Source: Parapristionchus giblindavisi (Eukaryota > Nematoda > Chromadorea > Rhabditida > Diplogasteridae). Taken from it: a DNA stretch of 64,000 nt. Under the pieces are notes generated by a model, which was not told the origin of the DNA, searched no databases, and worked only from the letters and a program-made list of their open reading frames with translations. Below are positions 1 through 11,690 of this stretch, one piece after another (the first letter of the stretch is position 1; each line of letters opens with the position of its first letter). Both the position numbers and the translations under genes were made by a program. Where the stretch lies: positions 1,054,001 to 1,118,000 of the forward strand of contig CALSFV010000008.1 in NCBI GenBank assembly GCA_943737045.1. Direction: 5' to 3'.

Positions 1-2041
1 CACTGGACTCGACTGGTATTGGATGATTGAACGATATTTATGATTACGTTATTTTTGATTCCTCATAATATAAATCTTCTTTCCTCGCCCCTGCGTTTGC
101 TGATTTTTCGATTTTACGACGTAAATCCATGATAATGTAGAATTTTACTGCAATTTTTCATTTTCCCATCTCTATGGGTAATTTTTCAATCGTAGTCCAC
201 CCCACTACCAACCCTACCCACCAAACGCAACCCAACCCAATCCCCTCCCCACCATCTCGCATTCCCCGGCCGACCGGTAATTTTGCCCATTTGCTGAAAG
301 GTTTTTAGTCGTCTTTCCGCACAGTAACGGGCCCTGTTACTGTACGAAAAGTGAAACTGATATTACGCTGCGCAGATAAAAACATACCTGTGGGAACTTA
401 CTGTGAATAGCATATTGGGGAACAATATCATTTATTCGTTTAAAAAAAATTAAAATAATAATGTAATCTATGAGATATCAGGTAACAATTTAGTGAAAGT
501 AGAGCATCTGTAACACAACAAATCGATAGGCTTAAAAATCATCAATAAAATTCATACATCGGCGAGCCAGTTCGAGAAGGAACAACCGCAATAGAGTGAA
601 AAGAACGAGAAAAACAAAATGAAGATGATAGAATGGTGACTAATCAATACAAATTCATTGTTCAAAATATGTAAATGCCAATTAATGTAATCTCGATCGG
701 TATGTAAGTAAGTTATTTATTATACTGGATTATTATTATATATATTATAAGTTATTATACTGGACGATTATTAACGGTATTCAATATTCTACTGTGATCG
801 TCAGTGAAAGTCAAGATGATTGAATTTGAACTTCGTTTTAAAGAAAGTGCTCACAAAAATCACAAACATCAAATACCAACAGTGTACCATGACCATATAT
901 TTCATGTGTGCAAACGGGTAAATCATTTTTTATATGTACTGCGAAGCAGAATAAACTGAAATCTTGAAAATTCTTCCAACTATCAAGCGAATACAATAAT
1001 CTGCTTCATAAATAATACAAAAATCGAAGATCAGAAATTATCAACAATAAAACGGAGATAGAATGAGATAAATGTGATGTCATCAGGTACCGATCAGTAA
1101 CGAATAATGAATGAGATCAAAGATTAAAGAATATAGTTCAAAGATCAAAGATTAAAGTGAAAACTAATGAATGAATCGATAATGTGCAAAGCCGTGACTA
1201 TGAGCGAGATCAGCATCACTCTCACGTATGTATTCCTCGTCCGATATCAGCAAACGAGTATTCCAGCAAAAAAAAATTTTTTTAATCTAACAATGTTTTT
1301 TTAAGAAAAAAAATGATATTAATATTTTGAAGAAAAAGAAACGTTTCGTTGTAGCAGACCATAAACCACAAATAAGAAGAGTGTTTATTAACGGGAATCC
1401 CGTAAAGCTTACGCAATTCAAAGACCCGAATTCAAAAGGCCACTAGCTCCAACTATCAAATAAGAGCGTTCTCTACCAATATTCATCACTGCTACCATAT
1501 CCTTCCCATGTAAAGCTATCGTACACCCTCCCTCCCCCGGAAGTATGCCGTCTTCACGTTACGTGTGAAGGACACGAGGCATAAGATAATTTTTAATTTT
1601 TTTAAATGATAGGTTAAAATAGTAAGAATTTCATGATCTCCTTAATTGAAGATGAACCGATTCAGACCTTCATCATGATTGTATTATATCATCTTTCTCG
1701 GAGATCAAACAGATGACATTTCTGAACGAACACAACAATTGTTTCAGAAGTAATATTTCAAAATCAGAATTAATTGTAAACGAAAATCGAACAAAGCAAC
1801 TATCTTCAGAAAAAAGTGATTGCACAGATTATGCAGATATGCTAATTTATTCCAAAAGAACAAGAACTGTTCAATACAGAAAACTGAGAACTATCGATAA
1901 ATAAAAGAAAAATGAAAAATACGGGTAATATATATACCTTCTTAACAGAGAAACGAACAAATTAATTAAAACAGGAAATAAACGTCAAAATGGAAACATT
2001 TAAAAATGTGTAATCGATTGAAGAAAACTAGAAAACACTGT
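1..2041. other. Intergenic, no gene seen
   Basis: AT-rich sequence with no exon series I can support on either strand. Short open frames occur (for example 1713-1904 plus), but none has family motifs or convincing splice neighbours. A short stretch near 1545-1575 resembles arms of the MITE family seen near 8.85 kb. Confidence 0.5.
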
Positions 2042-4736
2042 TCATCGTTGATTGAAGAGAATCCGGCGCCTCCTCCAAGTGCGTGGCATTACATTCGACC
2101 ACATCAATTCCATGTGTTCATCATATCTAGATTGTCTCTCATGTACATTTTCCAATACACACTTAATGTCAATTGATGGAATCTGAAGACAATTTTTTTA
2201 AAAGTAGACACTCAAGTGTCTGATCGATATAAAAAAAACAGAAATCCGTCTAGAATTTTTAATAGAAAAAAAAACAAGTGCATAGTTGTTTAGAACTAAC
2301 CGATATTTTATTAGACGTAATCCACTCTTTAATTGGATCAGTTTGAATACATCGAATGACTCCTTCGAAGAGTTCAGACAAACAATATTGATTACTAAGA
2401 TTGTATGATGATTCAATCAATTCTTTTCCACAAGCATTATAACCTCCAATCAATAATGTCTAAAATCAAAGAGTTTCAGAAATAATATTCATGAATTTCA
2501 TTTTATTCGGTTTTATTTACTCTAAAATGGAAATCGATAATGATGCTGTGACTCAGTTGTTATAGTTCTTTTCGCTTCTTATTTTAACACACACAATAAT
2601 AATGACCTTTCCTTTAAATTTGGAGCTAAATTGTAAGAAACTATGTTTAATTATTTAAATACCTTCAAAACCTCAACACATTTCCGCATAACATGATCGA
2701 CATTGAATTTACAAGCCATGCTTAGAATAGAAATAACATTATCTTTGCTGATCTGCAATATGGAGAATACATATTAATTCATTCATATGTCTATTTTCGA
2801 TTACCTTGACATTCTCAGGATAGATACTTTTGAGTAATAATTCGAAATCGTTATGGGAAACATCTTCGATAAAAAGCTAAATAAAAATATTATAAAGTGA
2901 AAAAACTTATTGACAACATTGTTTACCTCGTTAACAATTTCTAATGACTCCGGATAAATCAATGAAGACAAAACTGGAGAGTTAATTGCGATTATCGATC
3001 TATGAAAATACCCATTCTGCTTGAAATTTGTATATTTTAACTGACTTGTTCGCATAGAATACGGTATCTCCTACAGTAATCTTAAGATCAGTTAATTTCG
3101 AAGGAGAAGAGAAAGAACTTAGAATGCAAGGTACCACACCTCTCTTATCTTTCATCTGAAATATGTATATTTGAATTGAGAAAATGAGAAGATAATCTAC
3201 CGTAACGGTGATAATAGCATTAAGTCCGTTAGTGATGTCGAGCTTATAAATTGGATCAAAGAACGCGTGATCACGTCTGAAATGAATGAAACATGCACGG
3301 AAAAAATATCCCTAAAATTGTCCCTTGACGGATTCCCTTATATGTGGAATATTTCCTTAAGGGAAATGAAATTATTGAAATATTCCCTTACATGTGTCAA
3401 TACCGCATCTATGTGCATTTTCTCAGATAGCGTGATAAAACAATTTTAAATAAACGCTTTGATTGTGTTTAGTTTTAAGTATGAAAAAAGGGGAAAAACT
3501 TACCCAATATGTAGCCTGACAGGAGAGATGTGTTTACCGTAGAAATGAACATCTTTTACCGAGAACTCATTGATTATAGATACTTCATTGCTGAAATTTA
3601 ATTATTCAACTTTTTCTACTTTATCAAGATATAGCATACACTGAGAGCAAACTTACCTGGCAAATCGTTACCCTGCACGGGTAATCAGGATAAGCCGAAT
3701 ATGGGCAAACGAATACCCCGATACACGTTGTTGGGTAACGATTACCCCATATTTGGGTAAGTTTGCTCTCTGTGTACATGGGCGGGGAACGTGGGGGGGG
3801 GGGGCAGGGGGGAGGGGGTATCCGAACAGGAAATTTTTTCACATAAACCGCATATAAACGTCATTATTTACAAGGGGGGCACATGTTCGCGCCCATGCGT
3901 GAGTTATATTAACGACCAGATACAATAAAATACATTATTTATTGATAAATATATCACATACTTGTCTTTATCCGTCTTCATCAATTGTAATTTCACATCG
4001 AACAAACATTCGAAGAATGGAGCATTTCCATGCATTCTGAAGATAAAAGTTTTAATTATCTACGACCAGAAAACAACAAGAATCAAAAAGGTAATAATGA
4101 TCGTCCTGAGTAGTTTGTATTATTCAATTATTTATAATTATCTACATGCAATTTATTCATGACAAAAAAGTATTTGTACAGCCCAAGGAGTTTTCATTCT
4201 TCGTTCTCTTATGCACTGTTACATTTGCCTTACGCCGTAACCGTCAGACACGCGGCGGAGGGGATTTCGGCGTAGGCACGTAAGGCAAATGTAACGATGC
4301 ATTAGAAAAAGCCGTAATGGTTAAGCAAGCAAGAAAGAAATCAAAGGAGAAAGTATTTACTGAATGAATGAATGAATGAATGAATCAAGGGTACCCATCA
4401 TAAAGACAAATGACAGCAAATAAATCGTAGATGAACCCGTTCTGCTCCTCATCCTCCAGGTAGAATATGAATGGAACACCGGCAATTGTATCTACTTTCG
4501 TATAAGGCAGCCTCTAAGATTTCGTATTTTATAGATTCGGTTCATCAAATTTCATAGAAAAATGAATTTTTCAAACTTGTAAAACATATACTAGAGTATT
4601 ACCAAGACATCAGATTAAATCTTCGATGTACTCCATATTTTCTACACTGGAGTCGAATCGATTCAGTATTGATATATTCAAATTGATGATCATCATTAAA
4701 TCGATCATCAGATTTAGCAAGATCATTCGATGACAT
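2042..4736 (-). CDS. MATH-BTB (BATH) domain protein, intact copy A
   Basis: Eleven exons, read on the minus strand: 4736-4603, 4511-4395, 4036-3962, 3590-3504, 3276-3201, 3155-3046, 2999-2927, 2876-2805, 2752-2663, 2459-2301, 2182-2042. All phases agree, giving 377 aa and a TGA stop. Residues 1-163 form a divergent MATH-like half. The BTB/POZ fold lies at about 185-278 and carries DLKITVGDTVFYANK, then SPVLSSLIYP, then DFELLLKSIYPENVK. A C-terminal tail follows. MATH-BTB proteins are known as substrate adaptors of CUL3 ubiquitin ligases, with MATH binding the target and BTB binding cullin and self; the target here is unknown. The family is expanded in nematodes and evolves fast. The neighbour at 6635-9573 is a close tandem paralog with the same exon structure. 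The start is the first ATG of the first exon. The last intron uses a GTTAG donor. Confidence 0.85.
3637..3776. repeat. Inverted-repeat MITE in BATH-A intron
   Basis: The ends GAGAGCAAACTTACC and GGTAAGTTTGCTCTC are inverted copies about 100 bases apart. The paralogous intron of copy B lacks this segment, so it is an insertion. Its right end abuts the next element. Confidence 0.6.
3777..3896. repeat. ACATGGGCG-ended MITE
   Basis: It begins ACATGGGCGGGG and ends GCGCCCATGCGT, with a G-rich, slippage-prone left half. Similar ends bound elements at 17270-18544 and, more loosely, 24680-24875. Confidence 0.5.
4211..4302. repeat. TGCATCGTTACATTTGCC-family MITE
   Basis: A palindromic 92-bp element with ends ATGCACTGTTACATTTGCC and GGCAAATGTAACGATGCAT. 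Relatives lie at 11274-11373, 45461-45762 and, decayed, 8812-9051. It sits in the intron of BATH-A homologous to the one holding the 8.8-kb copy. Confidence 0.65.
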
Positions 4737-4842
4737 TTCTTTGACAAAAATGTAAATATTAAACTATAAATAGGAAAATAGTGATATCCAAATCGAACCA
4801 AGTAACGATATTCAGTATGAGCGATTTTTAAGATAATAAAAT

Positions 4843-6156
4843 AGGTATCGGATTGTGCAGTTCAGTTCTGTCTTTTCACAAAATACAGAAAAGCGAGAGC
4901 CGTAAGCTATTTTGCGGTTTTTTCCCAATGAGTTTGTTTATTTCCGATTGATATTTCCTTCAATTTTTACATTATTTTTTAATGAGTTATACATTGATCG
5001 ATTCACCAGATACGAGGCTTCATGTTAATACCGCGTTTCATGCAGAATTGATTGTGGAATTTGTGTAACATGCAGCGAAACATAGTCTATTCAGTTTTTT
5101 CGCCAACTTTGCTGAAGAAATATCGATATTACTTCTATTTTCGAAATGTATCAAGTACGATTCATACATGGCTCGCTTCACCAGATACTAGGCGTCATGA
5201 TAATACCGCGCTTCATGCTGTATCGATTGTGGAATTTGTGCAGCAGGCTGCGAAAGATACTGCATTTCGTTTTTTTTAAACCAAAATTGTTTTCTTTCGA
5301 TCGAATTTTCCAAGATTTTTAAAGAGTAATATGTACGCATTTCACATTATTCGAAGCAGCAGATACTAGTCTTCCTCCTACTACCTCGATTAATGCATTA
5401 TCGGCTGTGTAATTTGTGCAGCATGCTGAAAAACATAGTCAATTTCGTTTTTTTGCTGAAATGATGAATTTGCTATCGATTTTTTTCTCAACTTTTGAAA
5501 TGTATCAATCACGAGTAATACATCATTCGACGCTCCAGACACTAGGCTTCCTCGTGATACTACGTTCAATGGTGTATCTTTTGTGGGTTTTGTGCAGCAT
5601 GCTGCGAAACATAGGCTATTCCATTTCCCCGCTAACTTTGCTGATATAATATCGATATATCGTCTATTTTCGAAATGTATCAAGTACGAATCATGCATGG
5701 TCCGATAAACCAGACACTAGGCTTCATCTTAATACCACGCTTGATGTTGTATCGATTGTGGAATTTGTGCAGCATGCTGCTAAAGATAGTCGATCATTAC
5801 GAAGAGTTATGTGGAAATAAAGCTATTTATTTAATGTAGAATGTGTCGTTTTGTTTTGTGATGGTCTGCACCGTATTTTTACACAATGAAAAACAATAAA
5901 ATGCAAGAAATAATCAATGAATCGATTTTTGACAGAATAAATATATATCGTGACCAAGCGCATGACACAACTGCAAGGGTGGCATACTGTAGTTTTCTTA
6001 GCATAAGCGAATATTAATTAAGCAACGTTTTCTATCCTTATATTTTATTTTTGAGTTTTTTCTTGTTTCCCATTAGAATCGGCATCATCGATTACGTTGA
6101 AAAATTATACAAATATAATTTTACTGCACTTTCGTAATGTTCACGATACGGTCCCT
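4843..6156. mobile_element. 1.3-kb insertion carrying a satellite-like array
   Basis: ATAATAAAAT occurs directly at both edges (4833-4842 and 6157-6166). The duplicated upstream region of the paralog reads ATAATATAGT once (9676-9685), followed by the same downstream sequence. This is an occupied site against an empty site, so the 1314-bp segment behaves as one insertion with a target duplication of about 10 bp. I see no coding potential and only weak inverted similarity at the ends (AGGTATCGG against AGGGACCGTATCG). The element class is unknown. Confidence 0.65.
4990..5820. repeat. Tandem array, ~176-bp unit, nearly five copies
   Basis: The anchor CCAGATACTAGGCTTCATG, with variants, recurs at about 5006, 5181, 5359, 5535 and 5710, a spacing of 175-178 bases. 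Each unit continues with TGTGGAATTTGTGCAGCATGC and then TCGAAATGTATCAAGTACGA or a variant. Units are diverged by substitutions and small indels. Unit length is near a nucleosome repeat, as in many satellites. The open frames crossing it are by-products of the repeat. Confidence 0.75.
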
Positions 6157-6385
6157 ATAATAAAATCAACGGGATTTATTCAAGTATAACAAAAAGTAAC
6201 ATTTTGTACAAGATAACAACAATTTTCAGGGCAAACCACTGAAATCGAATCGAAGATCAGTTACTAAAAATGTAATCGGCAATATCAAAATATAACGATT
6301 ATTAGCAGAAAGTGAAACTAATGGAAGACAAAATTGCATGTGAAAGGAACAGAAAACGGAATATCAATTAGCCAAAAATCTTTGA

Positions 6386-6442
6386 TCATTTATTGATTAC
6401 TTCTAATCGATAAACAATTTCTTCACTCTCGTCAGCAAGATA
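6386..6442 (-). pseudogene. Duplicated terminal-exon fossil
   Basis: A 57-base open segment behind a TTGCAG acceptor starts YLADESEEIVYRLE and ends at TGA after 18 codons. The same exon in the same place relative to a BATH gene is at 9873-9929. It looks like the 3' end of an upstream gene carried along when the BATH unit was duplicated. It could also be an alternative last exon of copy B. Confidence 0.45.
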
Positions 6443-6814
6443 CTGCAAGATTGATAACAGAAGAATTAATTAGAGAAAAGTGGACCAATGTACATCGAGA
6501 AACAATGAACAGCTTCTAACATCTTTGCAAAGAAACGAACAAATAAAGTAAAACAGGAACTAAACGTCAAAAAGGAATATATACACTAAAAAGTATGTGA
6601 GTAATTGATATAATAGCAATAGTGATCACACTGATTACCAGAAGATCCTTCCATTTACGAGCTCATTGATACCGTGTGCCAATGCCTCCGCCCAGCCCAA
6701 TCTCGCTCTCTCGTCATCTCTCAATTCTTCCTCGTGTAGCTGTTCAAATACGCACTTAATGTCAATTGAAGGATCTGAAGAATAAACAATGTAACTCATG
6801 CGCTCAAACTCAAA

Positions 6815-6980
6815 TCAGTTGTAACGAGACGTCCACGGAAACTGTGCAGAATGTAAATTTCGAACGGGATTTCGGTGAAAACTATTATGTTATCAAAACC
6901 CCGTTCGAAATTTAAGTTCTGCATAGTTTACGTGGACGCCCTCGTCGTTACGACGGAGGCACGTAAGGCAAATGTAACAT
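6815..6980. repeat. Palindromic MITE in last intron of BATH-B
   Basis: The arms GAATGTAAATTTCGAACGGG and CCCGTTCGAAATTTAAGTTC face each other. The outer right side ends ACGTAAGGCAAATGTAAC like the TGCATCGTTACATTTGCC family. The intron in copy A is 118 bases and lacks it. Confidence 0.5.
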
Positions 6981-7187
6981 ACAAATTTAGTTTAAAAAAG
7001 GAAAAATAGCAACTGCATATTTGTTTAGAACGAACCGATATTTTATTAGACGTAATCCACTCTTTAATTGGATCAGTTAGAATACATCGAATGACTCCTT
7101 CGAAGAGTTCAGACAAACAATATTGATTACTAAGATTGTATGATGATTCAATCAATTCTCTTCCACAATAACGATAATCTCCAATCA

Positions 7188-7420
7188 TACATACATACAT
7201 ACATATTTATCCTATCAGCACATTAAATGCAGAGGGGGCCAAAACAGGGGGAATCTTCTTATCCACAAGATTTATCCTTTCGTCTCTGAGAGAATTCATC
7301 TCCATTCAAGAAAACGTCAGCATATGAAACTTGATTACGATAGTCAAATAACCCACGAAAACTTGACGTTGCTCGTCCAATCGGCCTGCTTGACAATCAA
7401 TCAATATTGACAATATTTAT
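7188..7420 (-). mobile_element. 5'-truncated LINE 3' tail inserted in BATH-B exon 10
   Basis: A 9-bp target duplication, TGATTGGAG on the minus strand, is at 7421-7429 and 7179-7187. The insert shares the AGCAGGCCGATTGGACGAGC to GCATTTAATGTGCTGATA segment with 17576-17790 and, in part, with 53543-53670. It ends in an (ATGT)n tail. Terminal truncation, a short tandem tail and a 9-bp duplication are typical of target-primed non-LTR retrotransposition. I cannot assign the clade. Confidence 0.75.
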
Positions 7421-8464
7421 CTCCAATCAATAATGTCTTAAATCGAAGAGCTTACGAACAGAAATAATATTCGTTAATTTCATTTTATTTTATTATGTTT
7501 TAAAAGGGAAATCGATAAATGATGTTCCATTACAGTAATCTTTAAATTTGCCATTAAATTGTAAGAAACGCTAAACATTTATTTATTTAAATACCTTCAA
7601 AACTTCAACGCATTTCCACACAACATGATCGACATTGAATTTGCCCGCTATGGTTGGAATAGAAATAACATTATCTTTGCTGATCTGCAATAAGGAATAA
7701 TAATACATTAATTGCGTTTGTTTTCGATTACCTTGACATTTTGAAGATAGATACTTTTGAGTAATAGTTCGAATTCATGAGGGGAAACATCATCGATAAA
7801 AAGCTAAATGAAAATATGATAAAGTGAAAAACCTTGTTGGCAATATTGTTTACCTCGTTCACAATTTCTAATGACTCCGGATAAATCAATGAAGACAACA
7901 CAGGAGAGTTCATTGCGATTATTGATCTATAAAATTGCTCTTTCTGCTAGAAATTTGTATATTTTGAACTGACTTGTTCGCATAGAATACGGTATCTCCT
8001 ACAGTAATCTTGAGATCAGTTAATTTGGATGGAGAAGAGAAAGAACTCAGAATGCAAGGTACCACACATCTCTTTTCTTTCATCTGAAATATCCATAATT
8101 ACCAATTTACTTGAAGAAAATAAAGAGAAAATCTACCGTTATAGTGATAATCGCATTTACTCCATCAGAAGTCTCGAGTTTATCGATTGGATCAAAGAAG
8201 GCGCACTCATGTCTGAATCGACTGAATTATCGAAGAACACACACTCTATTCTTTGTGTGTTTGACACTATTCCATCGGAGACACTGTAAGACACTTATCA
8301 AAACGAATAAAAATACCCAATATGTAGCCTGACAGGAGAGATGTGTCCTCCATGGAAATGAGTATCTTTGACCGATAACTCATTGATTATACATACTTCA
8401 TTGCTGAAATTCAATTATTCAACTTTTGTCACACTCTCAACTTAAATTAACGACTAGATACAAT

Positions 8465-8575
8465 CATAGGTCGAATAGCCACGTTACAGATTCGCGAAAC
8501 GCGGTCAGGTTCTCACAAAAACTCCAAAAAATACGTTCAGTCTTCGTGGTTTGTAACGTACTTTTCGAACTGTGG
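8465..8575. repeat. CATAGGTCGAA-family MITE
   Basis: The insert begins CATAGGTCGAATAGCC and ends TTTTCGAACTGTGG, flanked by ATACAAT at 8458-8464 and 8576-8582. The homologous intron of copy A has one ATACAAT and no insert. A related copy is at 28384-28590. Confidence 0.65.
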
Positions 8576-8811
8576 ATACAATAAAAATAAATCATATGTT
8601 ATTTTATTACAAAATATATTAGTTTATAAATATATTACATACTTGTCTTTATCCGTCTTCATCAATTGTAATTTCACATCGAACAAACATTCGAAGAATG
8701 GAACATTTTCAAAGTTTCTGAAGATAAAAAATCCAGAGTCGTTTTTGTTTTTATTCATTCTTAGATGTATATCTAAATGCATTTTACAAAACAGTATTTG
8801 TACTATTGTAT

Positions 8812-9051
8812 TACATTTGCGATACGGGAGCATCTCGTCTTCACGTTACACGTAAAATTTGGAATGTGTTGGGTCTCAAGTGGAATACCCCGAATGTCAA
8901 CAGGGGGTACGGTAAAAGATTACAGTAGCCAACCATTATTGATCGATGGTTACGATAACTTCATACCGTATCCCCTTTGACAATCAGAATTTTCGACTTG
9001 GTGCCCAGTACACTCCTAAATTTACGTGGACATCTACGTAAGGTAAATGTA
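8812..9051. repeat. Decayed nested MITE in BATH-B intron
   Basis: The outer edges resemble the TGCATCGTTACATTTGCC family (ATTACATTTGCGATAC, AAGGTAAATGTAACGATA). The core shares GTTGGGTCTCAAGTGGAATA and AACCATTATTGATCGATGGT with the element at 45461-45762. Confidence 0.5.
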
Positions 9052-9872
9052 ACGATATTTTACGTGACGACTGGCTTCCGTCTCGCAAATCTAACACCGC
9101 TTACAGTACATTGCAAAGTTTTCATGGATCGTTTTCCGTGAATTCGACACCGAAATAGTATGGTTACTCAATTAAGAAAGAAAGCAAAGGAGAAAGTATT
9201 TACAGAGTGAATGAATTAGATTACCCATCATGAAGCGAAAGAACAGCAATTAATTCGGAGATGAAATCGAACTTAGGATGCTCTATTTCATCTTCTTCCA
9301 AGTAAAACATGAATGAAACATCGGCAATTGTATCTACTTTCCTACCAGGCAGCCTAGAATAATTACGATATCTTAGCGTTTTGGCGTGTCAGTTAATTTC
9401 ATAATTTCATAAAAATTAGGCATTTTTTGTAATAACATAATAGCAGAGTATTACCAACAGATCACATTCTCTTCTCGATTAGCATCATATGTTCTGCACT
9501 GGAGTCTAATCGATTCAGAATTGATATATTCAAATTGATGATCATCATTTTTATCAACTTCATTCGATGGCATTTCTTTGATAAAAAAGAATGTGAAGAT
9601 TAAAGTTGAAATATGAAAATTAGTGATATTCAAATCGAACCAAGTAACGATATTCAGTAAGAGCGATTTTTTAAGATAATATAGTCAACGGAATTTATTC
9701 AAGCATAAAAAAGGAACAGTTTCTAGAAAATAACAACAATTTTCAGTGCTAACCGTTGAAATCGAATCGAAGATCAGTTACTAAAAATGTAATCGGCAAT
9801 ATCGAATTACAGAAATAATAATGGAATATGAAAGAAACAGAAAACGGAATATCGATTAGTCAAAATCTTTCC

Positions 9873-11690
9873 TCATTCAGGTATTATTTCTAATTGATAA
9901 ACAATTTCTTCACTCTCATCATTAAGATACTGTAAGACAAAGTTAACAATCAAGATACTACGAAAAAAAGATAATGAATATGAGGAATCACTGAGTTAGT
10001 CAATATAAGCAATCAATAATCAATCAATATTATAACTTCAAATATACCCCATCCGTCAGCTACAACACGAAGACGATCTACAGTATCCGCTCATATTGAC
10101 GAGGTATCGATTGATATGAGAGTATTGATTGATTCGCTTCCAATCATCACGGCTCCATTCTTTCAAGATATCGCGCACGAAGAGATATACCATATCTTCA
10201 TTTCAATATCGATCATTGGAAACTGAAACCAATCAATAAATAATAGTTATCTTCCGTATTCATTACATCGTGGTATTCACCATAGAAAGGATTATTAAAA
10301 TATTGAGAGTTCACGGATAAGAGAGTCATAATCAATCGATCTTTGATTTCGAATTATCATAATTTCTTTCCTCCACAAATGTACACAATCAGTGAACACG
10401 TAAGTTTCATCAAAATAGAAAGTCGTATTAGATTTTACACAAATCAATCAATAGCATAGATTGTATGTATAGTATACCTGGGCGAAGTAACGACCACAAC
10501 ACTACACGAGACTCTCCAATTTATGGTACTAGCATGAAAGTTACGGGAGATGAATTGAAAGATGAGAAATATTACTGTATTGTATTGATCGATTAGCATA
10601 TCGCAGAGATCGGAAATTAAATATTGTATCACTTGTAACTACTGCGCTATATTGATTTCCATCGAATTCCATTATTATGTTATGTAAAAAATGGATACGA
10701 TATGTGGCTAGGGAACATATTATTGATGTCTAATCAATCAATAAATGTATCAATGAACAAATCAATGAGCAAATCATTTGCTAATCCTCCGATGGAGTTG
10801 AACAATGCCACATCATAAACTCAGATAGTATGGCTCATATCTTGTCAGTCTGTCAGTCGACTGACGAGAGCTTTCAGTAAACCGAAATGTTAATCTTACC
10901 AACAGTAGTTGATCAAGAGAGCTCACACGGTGGAACATTGATCAGATGTTTCGAAGGACATCTAAATCAATCAATAATTGTAATATATAATCGAAAGAGA
11001 TCAACAAGAGCGACAGCTGATCAAATCGATGAATATACATATTTTATTTTTTAAAGGAAAATAGCGTAAAAAATACTGATACTGATTGCGCATTCTATTG
11101 ATAGGTTTAGAAGCGACGAAATTTAAGTAATCAATAACAGATGTAATATAATAGCGAGCAACTAACCTCGTAAGCCTTACAATAACAGATCACCTCGTAG
11201 ACGGATTGAAGGTGAAGAGAAAGGTACTGAAGATACATAGACTCGTTTAATCTCACAGTTGACAAAATCGATAATGCATCGTTACATTTGCCTTACATGC
11301 CTACGCCGTAACCCCCTTCGTCGTTGCGGCGGAGGATACGGCGTAGGCACGTAAGACAAATTTAACGATGCATAAACATATCTGCAAAAAGGAAATGGTA
11401 CAAAAGGAAATGGTGCACTTTCTGCTGATAGATTTAGAATCGAAATAGAAGCCAAACTAACATAGATTAATATGTACCTGTTTTCCTACTCGCGGTGTCG
11501 TCATTGTAAACTGGTGATCCAGAACAGCTACAATCAATCGCCTGGGGCAGGTGCAGTCCTGAAAATGGGGGTTTGACTGACACACTGCTGAACGAATTGT
11601 CATGAAATGAAATCTAGACTTGATAGAGCGGAAATACGCGACAATCTTTCTCACCACGGCAGTGATTTTTCGGCATGAAACGTTAGTGCG
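9873..11690 (-). other. Cluster of exon-like segments, gene unrecognised
   Basis: Several minus-strand pieces look coding, but I cannot join them with certainty. 11558-11478 lies between TTTTCAG and a GTACAT donor (27 codons). 11226-11167 lies between CTTCAG and GTTAGT (20 codons, YLSLHLQSVYEVICYCKAYE). 10631-10478 has a GTATAC donor. 10193-10056 is an open frame starting MVYLFVRDILKEWSRDDW. 9929-9873 is a last exon starting YLNDESEEIVYQLE and ending TGA. A possible first exon, MPKNHCRG, is near 11684-11663. No family is recognised. The 9873-9929 piece is the best supported, because a duplicate survives at 6386-6442. Confidence 0.3.
11274..11373. repeat. TGCATCGTTACATTTGCC-family MITE
   Basis: A complete palindromic copy starting TGCATCGTTACATTTGCCTT and ending AATTTAACGATGCAT, with GTCGTTGCGGCGGAGG at the centre. 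It is the cleanest copy of the family in the window. Confidence 0.7.

Larger units (their letters stand above)
6635..9573 (-). pseudogene. MATH-BTB paralog, copy B, disrupted
   Basis: Exons matching copy A one for one: 9573-9455, 9353-9225, 8717-8643, 8403-8317, 8212-8137, 8083-7974, 7926-7854, 7803-7732, 7684-7595, then exon 10 split into 7436-7421 and 7187-7036, and exon 11 at 6774-6635. The MATH-like and BTB parts are open, with DLKITVGDTVFYANK, SPVLSSLIYP and an intact LFIDDVSPHEFELLLKS. Exon 10 is interrupted by a 233-bp LINE tail, and read-through meets a stop after about 11 residues. Exon 11 is 140 bases against 141 in copy A, a one-base loss near its start. The donor after exon 10 is GTTCGT. 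The gene may still make a protein lacking the C-terminal tail; I call it a probable pseudogene or truncated allele. Confidence 0.75.

Noticed and set aside
4211..4302. CRISPR-like or structured RNA
   Set aside because: The palindrome is a MITE with several relatives; the genome is eukaryotic.
5390..5698. 102-codon minus frame
   Set aside because: It spans the 176-bp tandem array; the same peptide pieces recur with the unit.
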